Shown: positions 26,320 through 35,774, counted from the stretch's first letter. The stretch: 64,000 nt of DNA from Oxalobacteraceae bacterium (GCA_027490465.1 JAIXXZ010000107.1:1-64000); one strand, 5' to 3'. The notes: generated by a model from the letters alone, not told the origin. Program-made: numbers and translations.

Positions 26320-27777
26320 ATGAGTAGCAGACTGAAGAATGCAGGACTGATAGGGCTGGGACTGATAGCCGGCATCGCAGGCTCCATGCAATTTGATGCA
26401 CTAGCCCAGAAAAACGCGGGCTCGGCACTGCCACTCGAAGAGCTGCGTCAGCTCAGCGACGTGTTCGGGCTGATCAAATCGGATTACGTCGAACCGGTCG
26501 AAGACAAAAAGCTGCTGACCGAAGCCATTTCCGGCATGGTGGCATCGCTCGATCCCCATTCCGCCTACCTCGACAAGAAAGCCTTCAAGGAACTGCGCGA
26601 GGGTACGCAGGGCAAGTTCGTCGGCCTCGGCATTGAAGTCGGCATGGAAGATGGCTATGTCAAAGTCATTTCGCCTATCGAGGATTCTCCCGCCTACAAG
26701 GCTGGCCTGAAAGCAGGCGATCTGATCACGCGCCTCGACAGCACCCCGGTCAAGGGTATGACGCTCGATGAAGCCGTCAAGCGCATGCGTGGCGAGCCCA
26801 ATACCAAGATCACGCTCACGGTCGCCCGCAAAGAAGAAGAAAAGCCATTGATCATCACAATCGTGCGCCAGGAAATCAAGGTGCAGAGCGTGAAGGCCAA
26901 GATGGTTGAGCCTGGCTACGCATGGATACGCATCGCGCAATTCCAGGAACCCACTGTTGAAGATCTGGCTAAAAAAATCAACTCGCTCTACCAGCAAGAC
27001 CCCAGCATCAAGGGACTGGTGCTGGACCTGCGCAATGACCCGGGTGGCGTACTGCCTGGCGCCATAGGCGTGTCGGCAGCTTTCCTTCCCAAGGATGTGC
27101 CCATCGTGTCAACCAATGGTCAGCTGCCGGATTCCAAGGCAACCTATCTGGCGCGCCGCGAGTACTACGGCAACCGCAGTGGCGGCGATCCGTTGTCGCG
27201 CCTGCCCGAGCAGATCAAAAAAGTGAAAATGGTGGTGTTGGTGAATTCCGGTTCCGCATCGGCATCGGAAATCGTGGCCGGCGCATTGCAGGACTACAAG
27301 CGCGCCACCATCATGGGTACACAGACTTTTGGCAAAGGTTCGGTGCAAACCATACGCCAGCTCTCGGCGGATACGGCCGTCAAGCTGACGACCGCACGCT
27401 ACTACACACCCAATGGTCGTTCGATTCAAGCCAAGGGTATCGTGCCTGACCTGCTGGTAGACGAGTACGCGGATGGCGACGGCATGAATGGCATGCGGCT
27501 TCGCGAGGCCGATCTGCAAAAGCATTTGTCCAATGACAAGGACAAAGACACTGGCAATGGCGCCAACATCGTCGACGAACTTGAAGAAGCAAAGCGACTT
27601 GCCGCGCTGGAGAAGAAGCGTAAACCACTGGAATTCGGCAGCAAGGAAGATTTCCAGCTCGGGCAGGCACTGGCCTACCTGAAGGGGCAGCCGGTACAGA
27701 CATCCAAGTCGGCCAAGATCGAGAACAAGAAAGAGGGCAACATCAACAACCCGGATGGCAGCGGCGAGAAAAAATAA
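26320..27777 (+). CDS. Carboxy-terminal processing protease (S41 family)
   Basis: S41A proteases trim or degrade periplasmic proteins. The 485-residue product has an N-terminal signal or anchor (6-24), a PDZ domain (about 95-175 with SPAYKAGLKAGDLI) and the catalytic domain with Ser in VNSGSASASEI and Lys in TFGKGSVQT. The C-terminal tail is rich in Lys, Glu and Asp. It lies 3 bp after envC and ends before a strong terminator, so gpmA-envC-ctp form one unit. The pairing of EnvC and a Ctp protease suggests control of cell-wall hydrolases, by inference. Confidence 0.95.
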   Translation: MSSRLKNAGLIGLGLIAGIAGSMQFDALAQKNAGSALPLEELRQLSDVFGLIKSDYVEPVEDKKLLTEAISGMVASLDPHSAYLDKKAFKELREGTQGKFVGLGIEVGMEDGYVKVISPIEDSPAYKAGLKAGDLITRLDSTPVKGMTLDEAVKRMRGEPNTKITLTVARKEEEKPLIITIVRQEIKVQSVKAKMVEPGYAWIRIAQFQEPTVEDLAKKINSLYQQDPSIKGLVLDLRNDPGGVLPGAIGVSAAFLPKDVPIVSTNGQLPDSKATYLARREYYGNRSGGDPLSRLPEQIKKVKMVVLVNSGSASASEIVAGALQDYKRATIMGTQTFGKGSVQTIRQLSADTAVKLTTARYYTPNGRSIQAKGIVPDLLVDEYADGDGMNGMRLREADLQKHLSNDKDKDTGNGANIVDELEEAKRLAALEKKRKPLEFGSKEDFQLGQALAYLKGQPVQTSKSAKIENKKEGNINNPDGSGEKK

Positions 27778-27796
27778 ACGCCATCTGAATCAAACC

Positions 27797-27823
27797 CGGC
27801 CGCAGTGATGCGGCCGTTTTTTT
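27797..27823 (+). terminator. Intrinsic terminator of gpmA-envC-ctp
   Basis: A perfect 7-bp GC stem (CGGCCGC / GCGGCCG) with an AGTGAT loop is followed directly by seven T residues, 20 bp after the ctp stop. Confidence 0.95.
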
Positions 27824-27859
27824 GTCTGAATCTGTCCATGCACTAAGCGCTTGACCCCA

Positions 27860-28615
27860 ATGAACGACCAACAACTGCTGCGCTATTCTCGTCACATCCT
27901 GCTCGATGACATCGGTATTGAAGGTCAGGAGAAGCTACTGGCAGCACATGCGCTCGTGATTGGTGCTGGCGGACTCGGATCGCCCGTTGCCCTGTACCTC
28001 GCATCAGCCGGGGTTGGGCGGATAACGCTGGTCGATCATGACACCGTGGACCTGACCAACCTGCAGCGGCAGATTTTGCACACGACGGCGCGCATCGGCC
28101 AGTCCAAGGCAGTCTCGGGCAAAGAGACGCTGGCACAGATCAACCCCGATGTCGAGGTGCGCACCGTGTGCGACCGGGCCGATGCGGCGTCACTGGCCAA
28201 CCTGATCTCGGATGCATCCGTGGTGCTGGACTGCACCGACAATTTCAAGACACGACATGCGATCAATCAAGCGTGCGTCAGTGCACGCGTGCCGCTGGTG
28301 TCAGGGGCCGCCATTCGTATGGATGGTCAGGTCGCTGTGTTCGATCCGCGCAGCGGCAAAACACCGTGCTATGCCTGTCTTTTTCCGCCCGATCAGCAAT
28401 TTGAAGAAGTGCAGTGCTCGACCATGGGGGTGTTCGCACCACTGGTGGGCATCATCGGCACTGTACAGGCAGCTGAAGCATTGAAGCTGATCATGGGGAT
28501 AGGTGAATCGCTCGCCAATCGATTGCTGATGCTGGACGCACGGAACATGGAGTGGACCAGCATACGCACCACGCGCAGCAGCGATTGTCCGGTGTGCGCC
28601 GACGCGCAGCACTAA
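27860..28615 (+). CDS. moeB: HesA/MoeB/ThiF-family adenylyltransferase
   Basis: These E1-like enzymes adenylate the C-terminus of MoaD or ThiS for molybdopterin or thiamine synthesis. The 251-residue protein has RYSRHILLDDIG, the nucleotide-binding loop GAGGLGSPVALYLA, the LQRQILH block with its catalytic Arg, and DCTDNF. A possible catalytic Cys lies in QCSTMGVFAP. Zinc-binding CxxC pairs are seen in CYAC and CPVC. ATG 27860 was chosen over the TTG at 27851. MoeB and ThiF cannot be told apart by sequence alone. It follows a terminator and so has its own promoter. Confidence 0.93.
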   Translation: MNDQQLLRYSRHILLDDIGIEGQEKLLAAHALVIGAGGLGSPVALYLASAGVGRITLVDHDTVDLTNLQRQILHTTARIGQSKAVSGKETLAQINPDVEVRTVCDRADAASLANLISDASVVLDCTDNFKTRHAINQACVSARVPLVSGAAIRMDGQVAVFDPRSGKTPCYACLFPPDQQFEEVQCSTMGVFAPLVGIIGTVQAAEALKLIMGIGESLANRLLMLDARNMEWTSIRTTRSSDCPVCADAQH

Positions 28616-28712
28616 AACGCGTTTCGTCAGAGGGCTGGAGGGCGTGCAGTCAGCTGGCCTCGCTATACCCTTCGCTGGGATGGGGTTCAGAGGACGCTAA
28701 AAATGCACCTGC

Positions 28713-29288
28713 TCAGGGTGCAAGCATACCCAACTGTTGTGCAGCACCCTCGGTGGGCTTCGACTGAAACCCGCCCTTCGCATAGCGGTGCCAGCGACCC
28801 ATGACGAAAGCCATCACCATTGCGGCGCGCGCACTCGCTTCATTCTCGGGAAGATCACCCTGCGTGGCCGCTATTTTCAATGCCTGCCGCAAGGCCATTT
28901 CGATGCGATCGACAAACTGGTTCATGCGAAGCTGCAGGCGCTCGTCCTCGTTGACCAGCGCATCACCAATCATCACGCGGGTCATGCCGGGATTCTGTTC
29001 GGCGAACTCGAGCAGCATGCCCGCAATACTGCGCACTTGGCGAATGCCATTTTCTTCGGTGTCACCGATCTTGTTGATCAAGCCGAAAACCGAGGTCTCG
29101 ATGAATTCGATCAGGCCTTCGAACATCTGGGCCTTGCTGGCGAAATGACGGTACAGCGCTGCCTCGGAAACGTCGAGCCGCGCTGCCAGCGCAGCTGTGG
29201 TGATACGGTCGCCTCTGGGCTGCTCCAGCATGGCAGCCAGCGCCTGGAGTATCTGCAGCTTGCGCTCACCCGGTTTGGTATTGGCCAT
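28713..29288 (-). CDS. slmA: Nucleoid occlusion factor SlmA (TetR family)
   Basis: SlmA binds SlmA-binding sites on the chromosome and antagonises FtsZ over the nucleoid. The 191-residue protein has an N-terminal TetR helix-turn-helix with ITTAALAARLDVSEAALYRHF, then FEGLIEFIE and the C-terminal NQFVDRIEMALRQALK helices typical of SlmA. The slmA-HAD nucleotidase-argB order is a known betaproteobacterial pattern, which supports SlmA over a generic TetR regulator. Confidence 0.92.
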   Translation of the reverse strand: MANTKPGERKLQILQALAAMLEQPRGDRITTAALAARLDVSEAALYRHFASKAQMFEGLIEFIETSVFGLINKIGDTEENGIRQVRSIAGMLLEFAEQNPGMTRVMIGDALVNEDERLQLRMNQFVDRIEMALRQALKIAATQGDLPENEASARAAMVMAFVMGRWHRYAKGGFQSKPTEGAAQQLGMLAP

Positions 29289-29332
29289 AGTCGTTATCAG
29301 TCAGGCAATCGGTCACGGCGTGATACCGCGCT

Positions 29333-30022
29333 CTACATCAGCCGTTGCAGCCTTTTGGGCAGCTGGCTCAGGGATTTTACTTTGACATCCACATACCCCG
29401 GGCGACGCGCAACGGATCTGAGGTAGCCAGTAAACCACACTGTACGCATCCTGAGGGATTTTGCCGATTTGAGATTGGAGAGCGTGTCTTCCACCAGCAC
29501 GCAGTCACGCGCTCGCAGGCCGCGCCTTGCCAGTAGTTGTTGCAACATGAGCCGGGAGGGCTTGGGTCGTAAATTCCGGTGTACGACCATGGATTCAATC
29601 GGAATATGCTCGGCGAAGTGACGATGCAAGCCGATGTGGCGAACCACCTCGCGCGCATAAGCCGTTGGCGCGTTCGTCAGCAAGATCTTGGTGCCGGGAA
29701 GACGATGCAACAAACGCGCAAGACCTCGCTCGGCGCGAATCATCGTGGACAGATCATCGAATCGATGGGCATCGCGAAGGAATTCGTCAGCCCGCACCGC
29801 ATGATGACGCATCATGCCGAGCAGCGTCGCACCATAGCGCTGCCAGTAGGCCATGCGCACCGCGTCGACGGCTTCGGGATGCGCGGGCTTCTGTTCGCCC
29901 ACGAGTACCCGCGCAATCGCGGCGTTCATATTGTCATTGATGGCCGGGAAAATCGCATGCGACGCGTCATGCAGCGTGTTATCCAGATCGAACAGCCAGG
30001 TCAGGCGTCGCCGCGCACGCAT
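29333..30022 (-). CDS. HAD-family pyrimidine 5'-nucleotidase
   Basis: The 229-residue protein is a HAD hydrolase of the SDT1/pyrimidine 5'-nucleotidase type. Motif I is FDLDNTLHDA (Asp12 nucleophile, Asp14), motif II is KILLTNAP, and motifs III and IV appear as RPKPSRL and VLVEDTLSNL. The N-terminus DNTLHDASHAIFPAINDNMN is characteristic of the group. It follows argB by 11 bp. The physiological nucleotide substrate is inferred from the family. Confidence 0.9.
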   Translation of the reverse strand: MRARRRLTWLFDLDNTLHDASHAIFPAINDNMNAAIARVLVGEQKPAHPEAVDAVRMAYWQRYGATLLGMMRHHAVRADEFLRDAHRFDDLSTMIRAERGLARLLHRLPGTKILLTNAPTAYAREVVRHIGLHRHFAEHIPIESMVVHRNLRPKPSRLMLQQLLARRGLRARDCVLVEDTLSNLKSAKSLRMRTVWFTGYLRSVARRPGYVDVKVKSLSQLPKRLQRLM

Positions 30023-30033
30023 GCGTGCTTCGC

Positions 30034-30921
30034 TCAGTGCGAACGTATCATCGTGCCGAAGGCTTGTTCCGTCAGCACCTCGAGCAGCAGCGAATGCTCG
30101 ATGCGTCCGTCGATGATGTGTACGGTGTTCACGCCCGATTTGGCGGCATCCAGCGCCGAGGAAATTTTGGGCAGCATGCCGCCGGAGATGGTGCCATCTT
30201 CGAACATGTCGTCAATCTCGCGCGCGGAAAGATTGGTGAGCAGCTCACCGTTCTTGTCCATCACACCGGGAATATTCGTCATCATGATGAGCTTTTCCGC
30301 ACGAAGGATCTCGGCGATCTTGCCGGCGACCAGATCGGCGTTGATGTTGTACGCCTGACCGTCAGCCCCAAAACCAATCGGAGAAATAATGGGGATGAAG
30401 GCATCGTCCTGCAGCGCCTTGACGACCGCCGGGTTAATGGCCTCGATCTCGCCAACAAAACCGATATCCAGATATTCGCCGGGATGCTCCTTGTCCGGCA
30501 TCTGCATTTTGCGTGCGCGTATCAAGCCGCCATCCTTGCCAGTGAGGCCCACCGCCTGCCCGCCGTAGTGGTTGATCAGCATGACGATGTCCTGCTGCAC
30601 TTCACCGCCCAGCACCCATTCGACGACCTCCATCGTCTCTTCGTCGGTGATGCGCATACCCTGCACGAAGCTGCCCTGCTTTCCGATTTTTTTCAGCGCA
30701 TTATCGATCTGCGGTCCGCCGCCATGAACGACCACCGGATTCATCCCCACCAGCTTGAGCAAAATGACATCGCGTGCGAATCCGTGCTTGAGGCGCTCCT
30801 CCGTCATCGCATTGCCACCATACTTGACGACGATGGTCTTGCCGTGGAACTTGCGGATATACGGCAGAGCCTCGGCCAATATTTCGGCCTTGATTTCAGG
30901 GGCAATCAAAGAGGTGGGCAT
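30034..30921 (-). CDS. argB: Acetylglutamate kinase
   Basis: ArgB phosphorylates N-acetylglutamate in arginine synthesis. The 295-residue protein has [11 protein letters not shown], the substrate loop [21 protein letters not shown] and the C-terminal [10 protein letters not shown]...[11 protein letters not shown] block. Length is standard. It heads the argB-HAD-slmA group on the - strand and is divergent from the CWC gene across 175 bp. Arginine control is usual, but no ARG box was recognised. Confidence 0.97.
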   Translation of the reverse strand: MPTSLIAPEIKAEILAEALPYIRKFHGKTIVVKYGGNAMTEERLKHGFARDVILLKLVGMNPVVVHGGGPQIDNALKKIGKQGSFVQGMRITDEETMEVVEWVLGGEVQQDIVMLINHYGGQAVGLTGKDGGLIRARKMQMPDKEHPGEYLDIGFVGEIEAINPAVVKALQDDAFIPIISPIGFGADGQAYNINADLVAGKIAEILRAEKLIMMTNIPGVMDKNGELLTNLSAREIDDMFEDGTISGGMLPKISSALDAAKSGVNTVHIIDGRIEHSLLLEVLTEQAFGTMIRSH

Positions 30922-31096
30922 GGGGCAGAAGATTCCGATGAGGGTGTCAGGCCGGGGCGCCGGCGATCAGGCGTAGCGGCCAGCGCAGGTAAAAAACTGG
31001 CGAGATTTTACAGGCAAAATCATCGATGTTCGCGCGCATCTGATTGTCTTTTTCAGCCGGGAACGATAGCCTCTGACACAACAGGGAGAAAAATCG

Positions 31097-31285
31097 ATGA
31101 GTGCATGCGTACAGTGTGGCCAGACATTCAACTGCGGCATGGTGGATAGCCCCGCGAGCGACCCATGCTGGTGCATGGCTTTGCCGCCACTGCCGCCCGC
31201 GCTGCTTGAAACAGCAGGTGATACGACGCGCTGTTTTTGCCCCACCTGTTTGCAGGGCTTGCTGGATCGCCACCTGAGCGATTGA
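31097..31285 (+). CDS. Small cysteine-rich CWC-family protein
   Basis: The 62-residue protein has seven cysteines arranged as CVQCGQTFNCG, DPCWC and CFCPTC, matching the cysteine-rich CWC family. The pattern looks like a structural metal site, probably zinc. Function of the family is unknown. AGGGAG nine bases upstream is a good ribosome binding site. The gene stands alone between argB and the convergent SPOR gene. Confidence 0.85.
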   Translation: MSACVQCGQTFNCGMVDSPASDPCWCMALPPLPPALLETAGDTTRCFCPTCLQGLLDRHLSD

Positions 31286-31309
31286 TTCAGACAGCGAGAC
31301 AACAAGCGC

Positions 31310-31972
31310 TCAATTCTTCACAATCCCCTTTGCATCAGCATGCGCATTACAGGGCCGAATGGCGGTACCGTCGAAGTTATTTTGCAGTGCCTGCACACTG
31401 GCTTTCATGCCACGATCCAGCCCACGCAATTCATAGGCAAAGCGGGAAGAATTGATCGGATGCTCTTCGATGCGCGCATCGGTGATGCCTGCACTTTTGA
31501 GTGCTTTCAGCCGGGCTTCAGCCAGGTCCAAGCTTGTGAACAAGCCCAAGGACAAACCCCAGCGTCGCTCACCCGCATCGCGGATGATTGCGATGTCTTT
31601 GAAACCGAGATTCCGCAACTGGGCAGCGCGACGATTCGCGCCCGCCTCACCTTGCTGGGGTGACAGCAGCACGATACTGGAAGGCGGCGCTTCGACCATG
31701 TGCTTTTTGGGCAGCTCGCGCAAGGACAACAGCGCAAGCCCGGATTCGAATTTCAAGGCCGTTTGTGTGGTGAAGTTACCTACCTCAATGCATTCGCCCT
31801 CGGTGGCGCGCCGAACCAGCGGCCGGGCTGAAAGCAATGTCAAGCGCTCGGCTGCAATCTCGGCGATGGGCGGACTGGCGGGCTTTTCGGCTGGCGCTCG
31901 GACCTCTTGCATCAGCATATAAGCCAGCGCTGCATTCGCGATCAGCAATACCCCGAAAAAAAGACGCATCAT
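31310..31972 (-). CDS. SPOR-domain inner-membrane protein
   Basis: The 220-residue product has an N-terminal membrane segment (3-21) followed by a periplasmic region and a C-terminal SPOR-like domain (about 95-175, with IVLLSPQQGEAGANRRAAQLRN and WGLSLGLFTSLDLAEARL). SPOR domains bind denuded septal peptidoglycan, so a division-related role is likely. Its start overlaps the coaX stop by 4 bp, making birA-coaX-SPOR one operon. Confidence 0.85.
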   Translation of the reverse strand: MMRLFFGVLLIANAALAYMLMQEVRAPAEKPASPPIAEIAAERLTLLSARPLVRRATEGECIEVGNFTTQTALKFESGLALLSLRELPKKHMVEAPPSSIVLLSPQQGEAGANRRAAQLRNLGFKDIAIIRDAGERRWGLSLGLFTSLDLAEARLKALKSAGITDARIEEHPINSSRFAYELRGLDRGMKASVQALQNNFDGTAIRPCNAHADAKGIVKN

Positions 31973-32721
31973 GCGTGAGTCTCCATCAATGCAGCGACCT
32001 GCAGTCCGGCCAATACCAGATTGGGTACCAGCTCATGCGGCAGGGTCAGATGAGGCGAAATGAATGACGCCGCCCCGCCAGAGATCAGGCATAAGGGCGA
32101 CTGCCCGGGATGCTGTGCATACGCGCGCGCTATCGCCCCCACCTGCGCACTGATGCACCCGCTGATGATGGCCTGCCGTGTGTTGTCTGCCAGCGTTTGT
32201 TCGAGATGCACTTCGCTCACTGGGGGCAATTGCGCGGTATTAAGCGCCAGCGAACGCGCCATCGTACCCAGGCCGGGAAGAATCATGCCGCCAGTAAAAT
32301 GCCCGTCGCCAGTGAGCGCATCGACGGTCGTCGCCGTGCCTGCATTCACCACCAGCAGATCACGGTCGGGATGGTGATGGCGCGCACCAATGAGCGCCGC
32401 AAATCGGTCGCAACCCAGCTGAGCCGGTTCGCGGTAGCCGTTACGCACACCCCCACAGGCAGGCAGCGATGCGAACCAGTGCAACGCATTTTCCGCCAGG
32501 CCAAGGCCTGCGAGAATCTGTGTCAACCGATTTGCCAGCACATCACCCGCAACATTGGATATCCAGACGGCGTCGATATCCTGGGATTTCAATTCGCTCG
32601 CCAGTCCTGCGAGCGCCTCATGCGTGAGACTGCCCTGGGCTTCCCACGCGGGTAAAGGATGATCGGACGCCGTCAGCGCCCACTTGACCCGGGTGTTGCC
32701 CGCATCAATCAGCAAGCGCAT
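31969..32721 (-). CDS. coaX: Type III pantothenate kinase
   Basis: CoaX phosphorylates pantothenate, the first step of CoA synthesis. The 250-residue protein starts MRLLIDAGNTRVKWAL with the ASKHA phosphate loop. It contains LGCDRFAALIGAR, the second phosphate motif VVNAGTATTVDAL, the FTGGMILPGLG block and LISGGAA. It overlaps the birA 3' end by 17 bp. ATG 32721 puts the conserved DAGNT motif at residues 6-10 as in the family; the frame is open upstream but within birA. Confidence 0.96.
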   Translation of the reverse strand: MRLLIDAGNTRVKWALTASDHPLPAWEAQGSLTHEALAGLASELKSQDIDAVWISNVAGDVLANRLTQILAGLGLAENALHWFASLPACGGVRNGYREPAQLGCDRFAALIGARHHHPDRDLLVVNAGTATTVDALTGDGHFTGGMILPGLGTMARSLALNTAQLPPVSEVHLEQTLADNTRQAIISGCISAQVGAIARAYAQHPGQSPLCLISGGAASFISPHLTLPHELVPNLVLAGLQVAALMETHA

Positions 32722-33514
32722 GGGATGCTCCGGGTGCGAGTTGCTTGCGCAGCGACACATCACCCGCCAGAACGGCAATGCGTCCAACATGCGTATCGAG
32801 CAAAAGACAACCCATTTCATCGATGCCGCGCGCAATACCTCGCTGCAGCAATCTGCCACGATCGATCAGGTCGACCGCCTCTCCCGCATAGGCGTGCAAG
32901 GCTTGCCAGCGAGGCACGAAGGGCGTGAGGCCCTGCGCATCGAACAGCGGCAGACCCTCGGCCAGCCCGTCAGCCAGTGACGCAAGCAGCGCATTGCGAT
33001 TGAGGCCACTGGGGGCCAGCGATGCGGTTTCCGTACCCGCTGCCACATCACGCTCTGCGTTGGGATGCACATTGATGCCGATGCCGATGATGGCCCATGT
33101 GCCCGGTCGAGCGCTCACGGTCTCGATCAGAATACCCCCCAGCTTGCGGCCATCGAGCATGACATCATTGGGCCACTTCAGGCTCGCCTCCCAACCCGAT
33201 GCCCGCAAGGTTTCGGCAATCAGAACACCCACGACAAGCGAGAGCCCGGAGACTTGTGCCAGCTCACCACCAAAGCGCCAGGCGAGAGAAAAACTCAGAT
33301 TGTCGCCATGCGCATCCACCCAGCTGCGGCCCGCGCGACCACGGCCGGCAGTTTGATATTCGGCCACCCTGAGCACAGGCTGCGCGAGTCCCGGCAGCCG
33401 TTCACGCAGGTCGGCATTCGTCGAACCGGTCGAGGTGACGACCTCAAACTGCATCGTCTGCGCCGCAGTACGGCACAGACCGGCAAATTGGTCGGCATTC
33501 AAGGGAGTACTCAT
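32705..33514 (-). CDS. birA: Biotin--[acetyl-CoA-carboxylase] ligase
   Basis: BirA activates biotin and attaches it to the biotin carboxyl carrier protein. The 269-residue protein contains TGSTNADLRERL, the biotinyl-AMP loop GRGRAGRSW, LSLVVGVLIAE, LKWPNDVMLDGRKLGGIL and GIGINVHPN, with a short C-terminal SH3-like domain. It has no N-terminal helix-turn-helix, so it is the mono-functional ligase without repressor activity. ATG 33514 was chosen; ATG 33523 adds three residues. The first gene of birA-coaX-SPOR. Confidence 0.95.
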   Translation of the reverse strand: MSTPLNADQFAGLCRTAAQTMQFEVVTSTGSTNADLRERLPGLAQPVLRVAEYQTAGRGRAGRSWVDAHGDNLSFSLAWRFGGELAQVSGLSLVVGVLIAETLRASGWEASLKWPNDVMLDGRKLGGILIETVSARPGTWAIIGIGINVHPNAERDVAAGTETASLAPSGLNRNALLASLADGLAEGLPLFDAQGLTPFVPRWQALHAYAGEAVDLIDRGRLLQRGIARGIDEMGCLLLDTHVGRIAVLAGDVSLRKQLAPGASHALAD

Positions 33515-33584
33515 GGGGCGCATTGTATCGGCTCAAACCCTGCTGCGGGTGACGGCTCCTCGAAAGTCCAATACACTGCCAGCC

Positions 33585-34748
33585 ATGTCGGATCCACAGG
33601 TGCACAGTCACAGCGAAACGCCACTTTCGCAATTCGCTTACAGAAAAGCGTCAGCATCGGTGCGGATTGCGCTGATCGTTTATGCACTGCTGGTCATCTA
33701 TTCGAGCGGATTTCCGTTTTCCGGGTGGCGTGACAACGGCCTGTTGCCCTGGAGCTATCTGGTCGATCCCATGCCGCACTATTGGACCTGGTTCGACCTG
33801 GTTGTCAATGTGATCGGCTACGTGCCCCTTGGCGGTCTGAGCGTACTTGCCTTGTACCCGCGAGTGCGCGGTGTTTGGGCGGTGCTGATCACCAGCGCTC
33901 TGGGTATTCTGCTGGCCGTTACGCTGGAGGCGCTGCAGAGCTACCTGCCTTCGCGCGTACCCAGCAACCTGGATTTGATGACCAATTCGCTCGGGGTCAT
34001 CGTCGGGGCACTGTCCGGAACGCTGTTGTACTCACCGGTACTTGAAAAAAGCTGGCTACGCTCGCTCAGGCGCGCATGGTTTTCGGAGCAGGCAAGCCGT
34101 GGTCTGATCGTGGCTGCCCTCTGGCCAGTCGCCCAAATTTATCCGCAACCTTATCTGTTCGGGCACGGGCAGATATTGCCCACGCTGTCGGGCTGGTTGT
34201 CTTCATGGTTTGGCATACCGGTGGATCTGAGCCAACTGCTGTGGCAGGAAATGCATGCCAACGTTGATCAGTATCGTTTGCTGGAAGTGATCATTACCGC
34301 CTTTGGCATGACCGGTGCCGTGTTGATGCTGCTGTGCCAGACGCGCCGGGCCGCACCTAAAGTAGCGCTGGCGCTGATGCTGATGTTCGCGGCTATGGCA
34401 ACCAAAGCGCTGGCGCACGCAGTGCTCTTTGCGCCGGATGACGCATTCAGCTGGCTTACCCCCGCCGCAGTCAGCGGGCTGATGGTTGGCATGGTCATGC
34501 TGGCCGGCCTGTCTTTTGCGCCGCCGGCCGCACAGCGACGGGCCGCCACGCTGTCCCTGCTGATCGCCCTGGTACTCATCAATCTGGCACCATCCAATCC
34601 CTATTTCCTGTCAACCTTGCAAGACTGGACTCAGGGCAAATTCCTTAATTTCAATGGCGCGGCCCGGTTTTTGTCGCTGTGCTGGCCGGCTTTTGCGCTT
34701 TGGTTTCTGACGCACCCTGCCCATCACAACACGGCCAAATCCGGCTGA
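33585..34748 (+). CDS. VanZ-like family polytopic membrane protein
   Basis: The 387-residue protein has about ten hydrophobic segments. The N-terminal third holds a VanZ-like domain: a first helix at about 25-45, the PWSYLVDP and WTWFDLVVNVIGYVPLG block, and EALQSYLPSRVPSNLDLMTN. The remainder is a membrane region of unknown type. VanZ-like proteins are linked to teicoplanin resistance in enterococci, but that does not transfer to this protein. It is divergent from birA. ATG 33585 was chosen although the frame is open back to 33435. Confidence 0.85.
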   Translation: MSDPQVHSHSETPLSQFAYRKASASVRIALIVYALLVIYSSGFPFSGWRDNGLLPWSYLVDPMPHYWTWFDLVVNVIGYVPLGGLSVLALYPRVRGVWAVLITSALGILLAVTLEALQSYLPSRVPSNLDLMTNSLGVIVGALSGTLLYSPVLEKSWLRSLRRAWFSEQASRGLIVAALWPVAQIYPQPYLFGHGQILPTLSGWLSSWFGIPVDLSQLLWQEMHANVDQYRLLEVIITAFGMTGAVLMLLCQTRRAAPKVALALMLMFAAMATKALAHAVLFAPDDAFSWLTPAAVSGLMVGMVMLAGLSFAPPAAQRRAATLSLLIALVLINLAPSNPYFLSTLQDWTQGKFLNFNGAARFLSLCWPAFALWFLTHPAHHNTAKSG

Positions 34749-34808
34749 AATTCAAGCCCGGCACCCGGTGTATGATGCGAGGCTTCAATCTCTGGCCTGC
34801 CGATTTCC

Positions 34809-35126
34809 ATGAGCGATACCTCCTACTATCAGCGTCACGTTTTTTTCTGCATCAACGCCCGCGATGATGGTCGCGCCTGTTGCGCCGATCGCGGCGCAAA
34901 AGAAGCACAGGAACACGCAAAAAAGCGCATGAAACAGCTCAACCTCAACGGCCAGGGCAAAGTAAGAATCAACAAAGCCGGATGCCTTGATCGCTGTGAA
35001 GAGGGACCGGTGATGGTGATCTATCCGCAAGGCACCTGGTATACCTACGTTGACAAGGAAGATATCGACGAGATCATCGATCAACATCTGCTCGGCGGCA
35101 AAGTGGTTGATCGACTCAAGATCTGA
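34809..35126 (+). CDS. Thioredoxin-like [2Fe-2S] ferredoxin
   Basis: The 105-residue protein belongs to the Shethna-type thioredoxin-fold ferredoxins. The cluster cysteines appear in HVFFC (residue 14), the Cys pair in RACCADRG and the two in KAGCLDRC, followed by EEGPVMVIYPQGTWY. Redox partners are not encoded nearby. It lies 6 bp before the alpha/beta hydrolase gene, so the two are co-transcribed. Confidence 0.92.
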   Translation: MSDTSYYQRHVFFCINARDDGRACCADRGAKEAQEHAKKRMKQLNLNGQGKVRINKAGCLDRCEEGPVMVIYPQGTWYTYVDKEDIDEIIDQHLLGGKVVDRLKI

Positions 35127-35132
35127 TGCACC

Positions 35133-35774
35133 ATGAATTCTCAGACACAGGCTTTTTCAATTGCCGGTGAAGCAGGCCCGCTTGAGTGCAATCTTGATTT
35201 GCCCACCGAAGTCCCGCCGCGCGGTATCGCACTGATAGCTCATCCCCACCCGCTCTATGGTGGCACGATGGATAACAAAGTGGTGCAAACCCTCGCACGC
35301 GCTTTCATTGCGCTCGGTTATGTCAGCGTGCGCATGAATTTTCGGGGCGTCGGATCCTCAGGCGGTGTGCACGATGAAGGCATTGGTGAAACAAGGGATA
35401 TGGCGCTGCTCCATGCCCATATGCGCGCGCAGTATCCCAACTTGCCGGTGGCGATGGCCGGGTTCTCATTCGGCACCTTCGTACTGTCTCGACTTCAGCA
35501 GCAGCTTGTCGCGCAAGATGTGCCCGCGGAACGCTTGGTGCTGGTCGGCACTGCCGCTGGCAAATGGGCGTTGCCTGAGGTACCCGCCAATACCCTGCTG
35601 ATCCACGGTGAGAAGGACGACACCATACCGCTGAGTGATGTGCTGGACTGGGCGCGTCCGCAAGATTTACCGGTGATTGTGATTCCTGATGCCGATCATT
35701 TTTTTCATCGCAAACTGCATCACATAAAAAAACTGGTCATCGATGGCTGGGAGCGCCCGGGAAGCGCTAATTGA
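35133..35774 (+). CDS. Alpha/beta hydrolase
   Basis: The 213-residue protein has the compact fold of the CocE/NonD-like small hydrolases. It carries the HPHPLYGGTMDNKVVQ oxyanion-side loop, nucleophile Ser in AGFSFGTF, Asp in HGEKDDTIPL and His in DADHFFH, a complete catalytic triad. The substrate is unknown. It follows the ferredoxin gene by 6 bp. Its last 15 bases, including the stop, lie inside MITE-like copy C, so the C-terminal residues (GSAN) derive from the element. Confidence 0.88.
   Translation: MNSQTQAFSIAGEAGPLECNLDLPTEVPPRGIALIAHPHPLYGGTMDNKVVQTLARAFIALGYVSVRMNFRGVGSSGGVHDEGIGETRDMALLHAHMRAQYPNLPVAMAGFSFGTFVLSRLQQQLVAQDVPAERLVLVGTAAGKWALPEVPANTLLIHGEKDDTIPLSDVLDWARPQDLPVIVIPDADHFFHRKLHHIKKLVIDGWERPGSAN

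Noticed and set aside
33585-34748. Glycopeptide resistance gene (VanZ)
   Set aside because: Only a VanZ-like domain is present in a larger membrane protein of a Gram-negative bacterium, with no other van genes. Resistance cannot be inferred.
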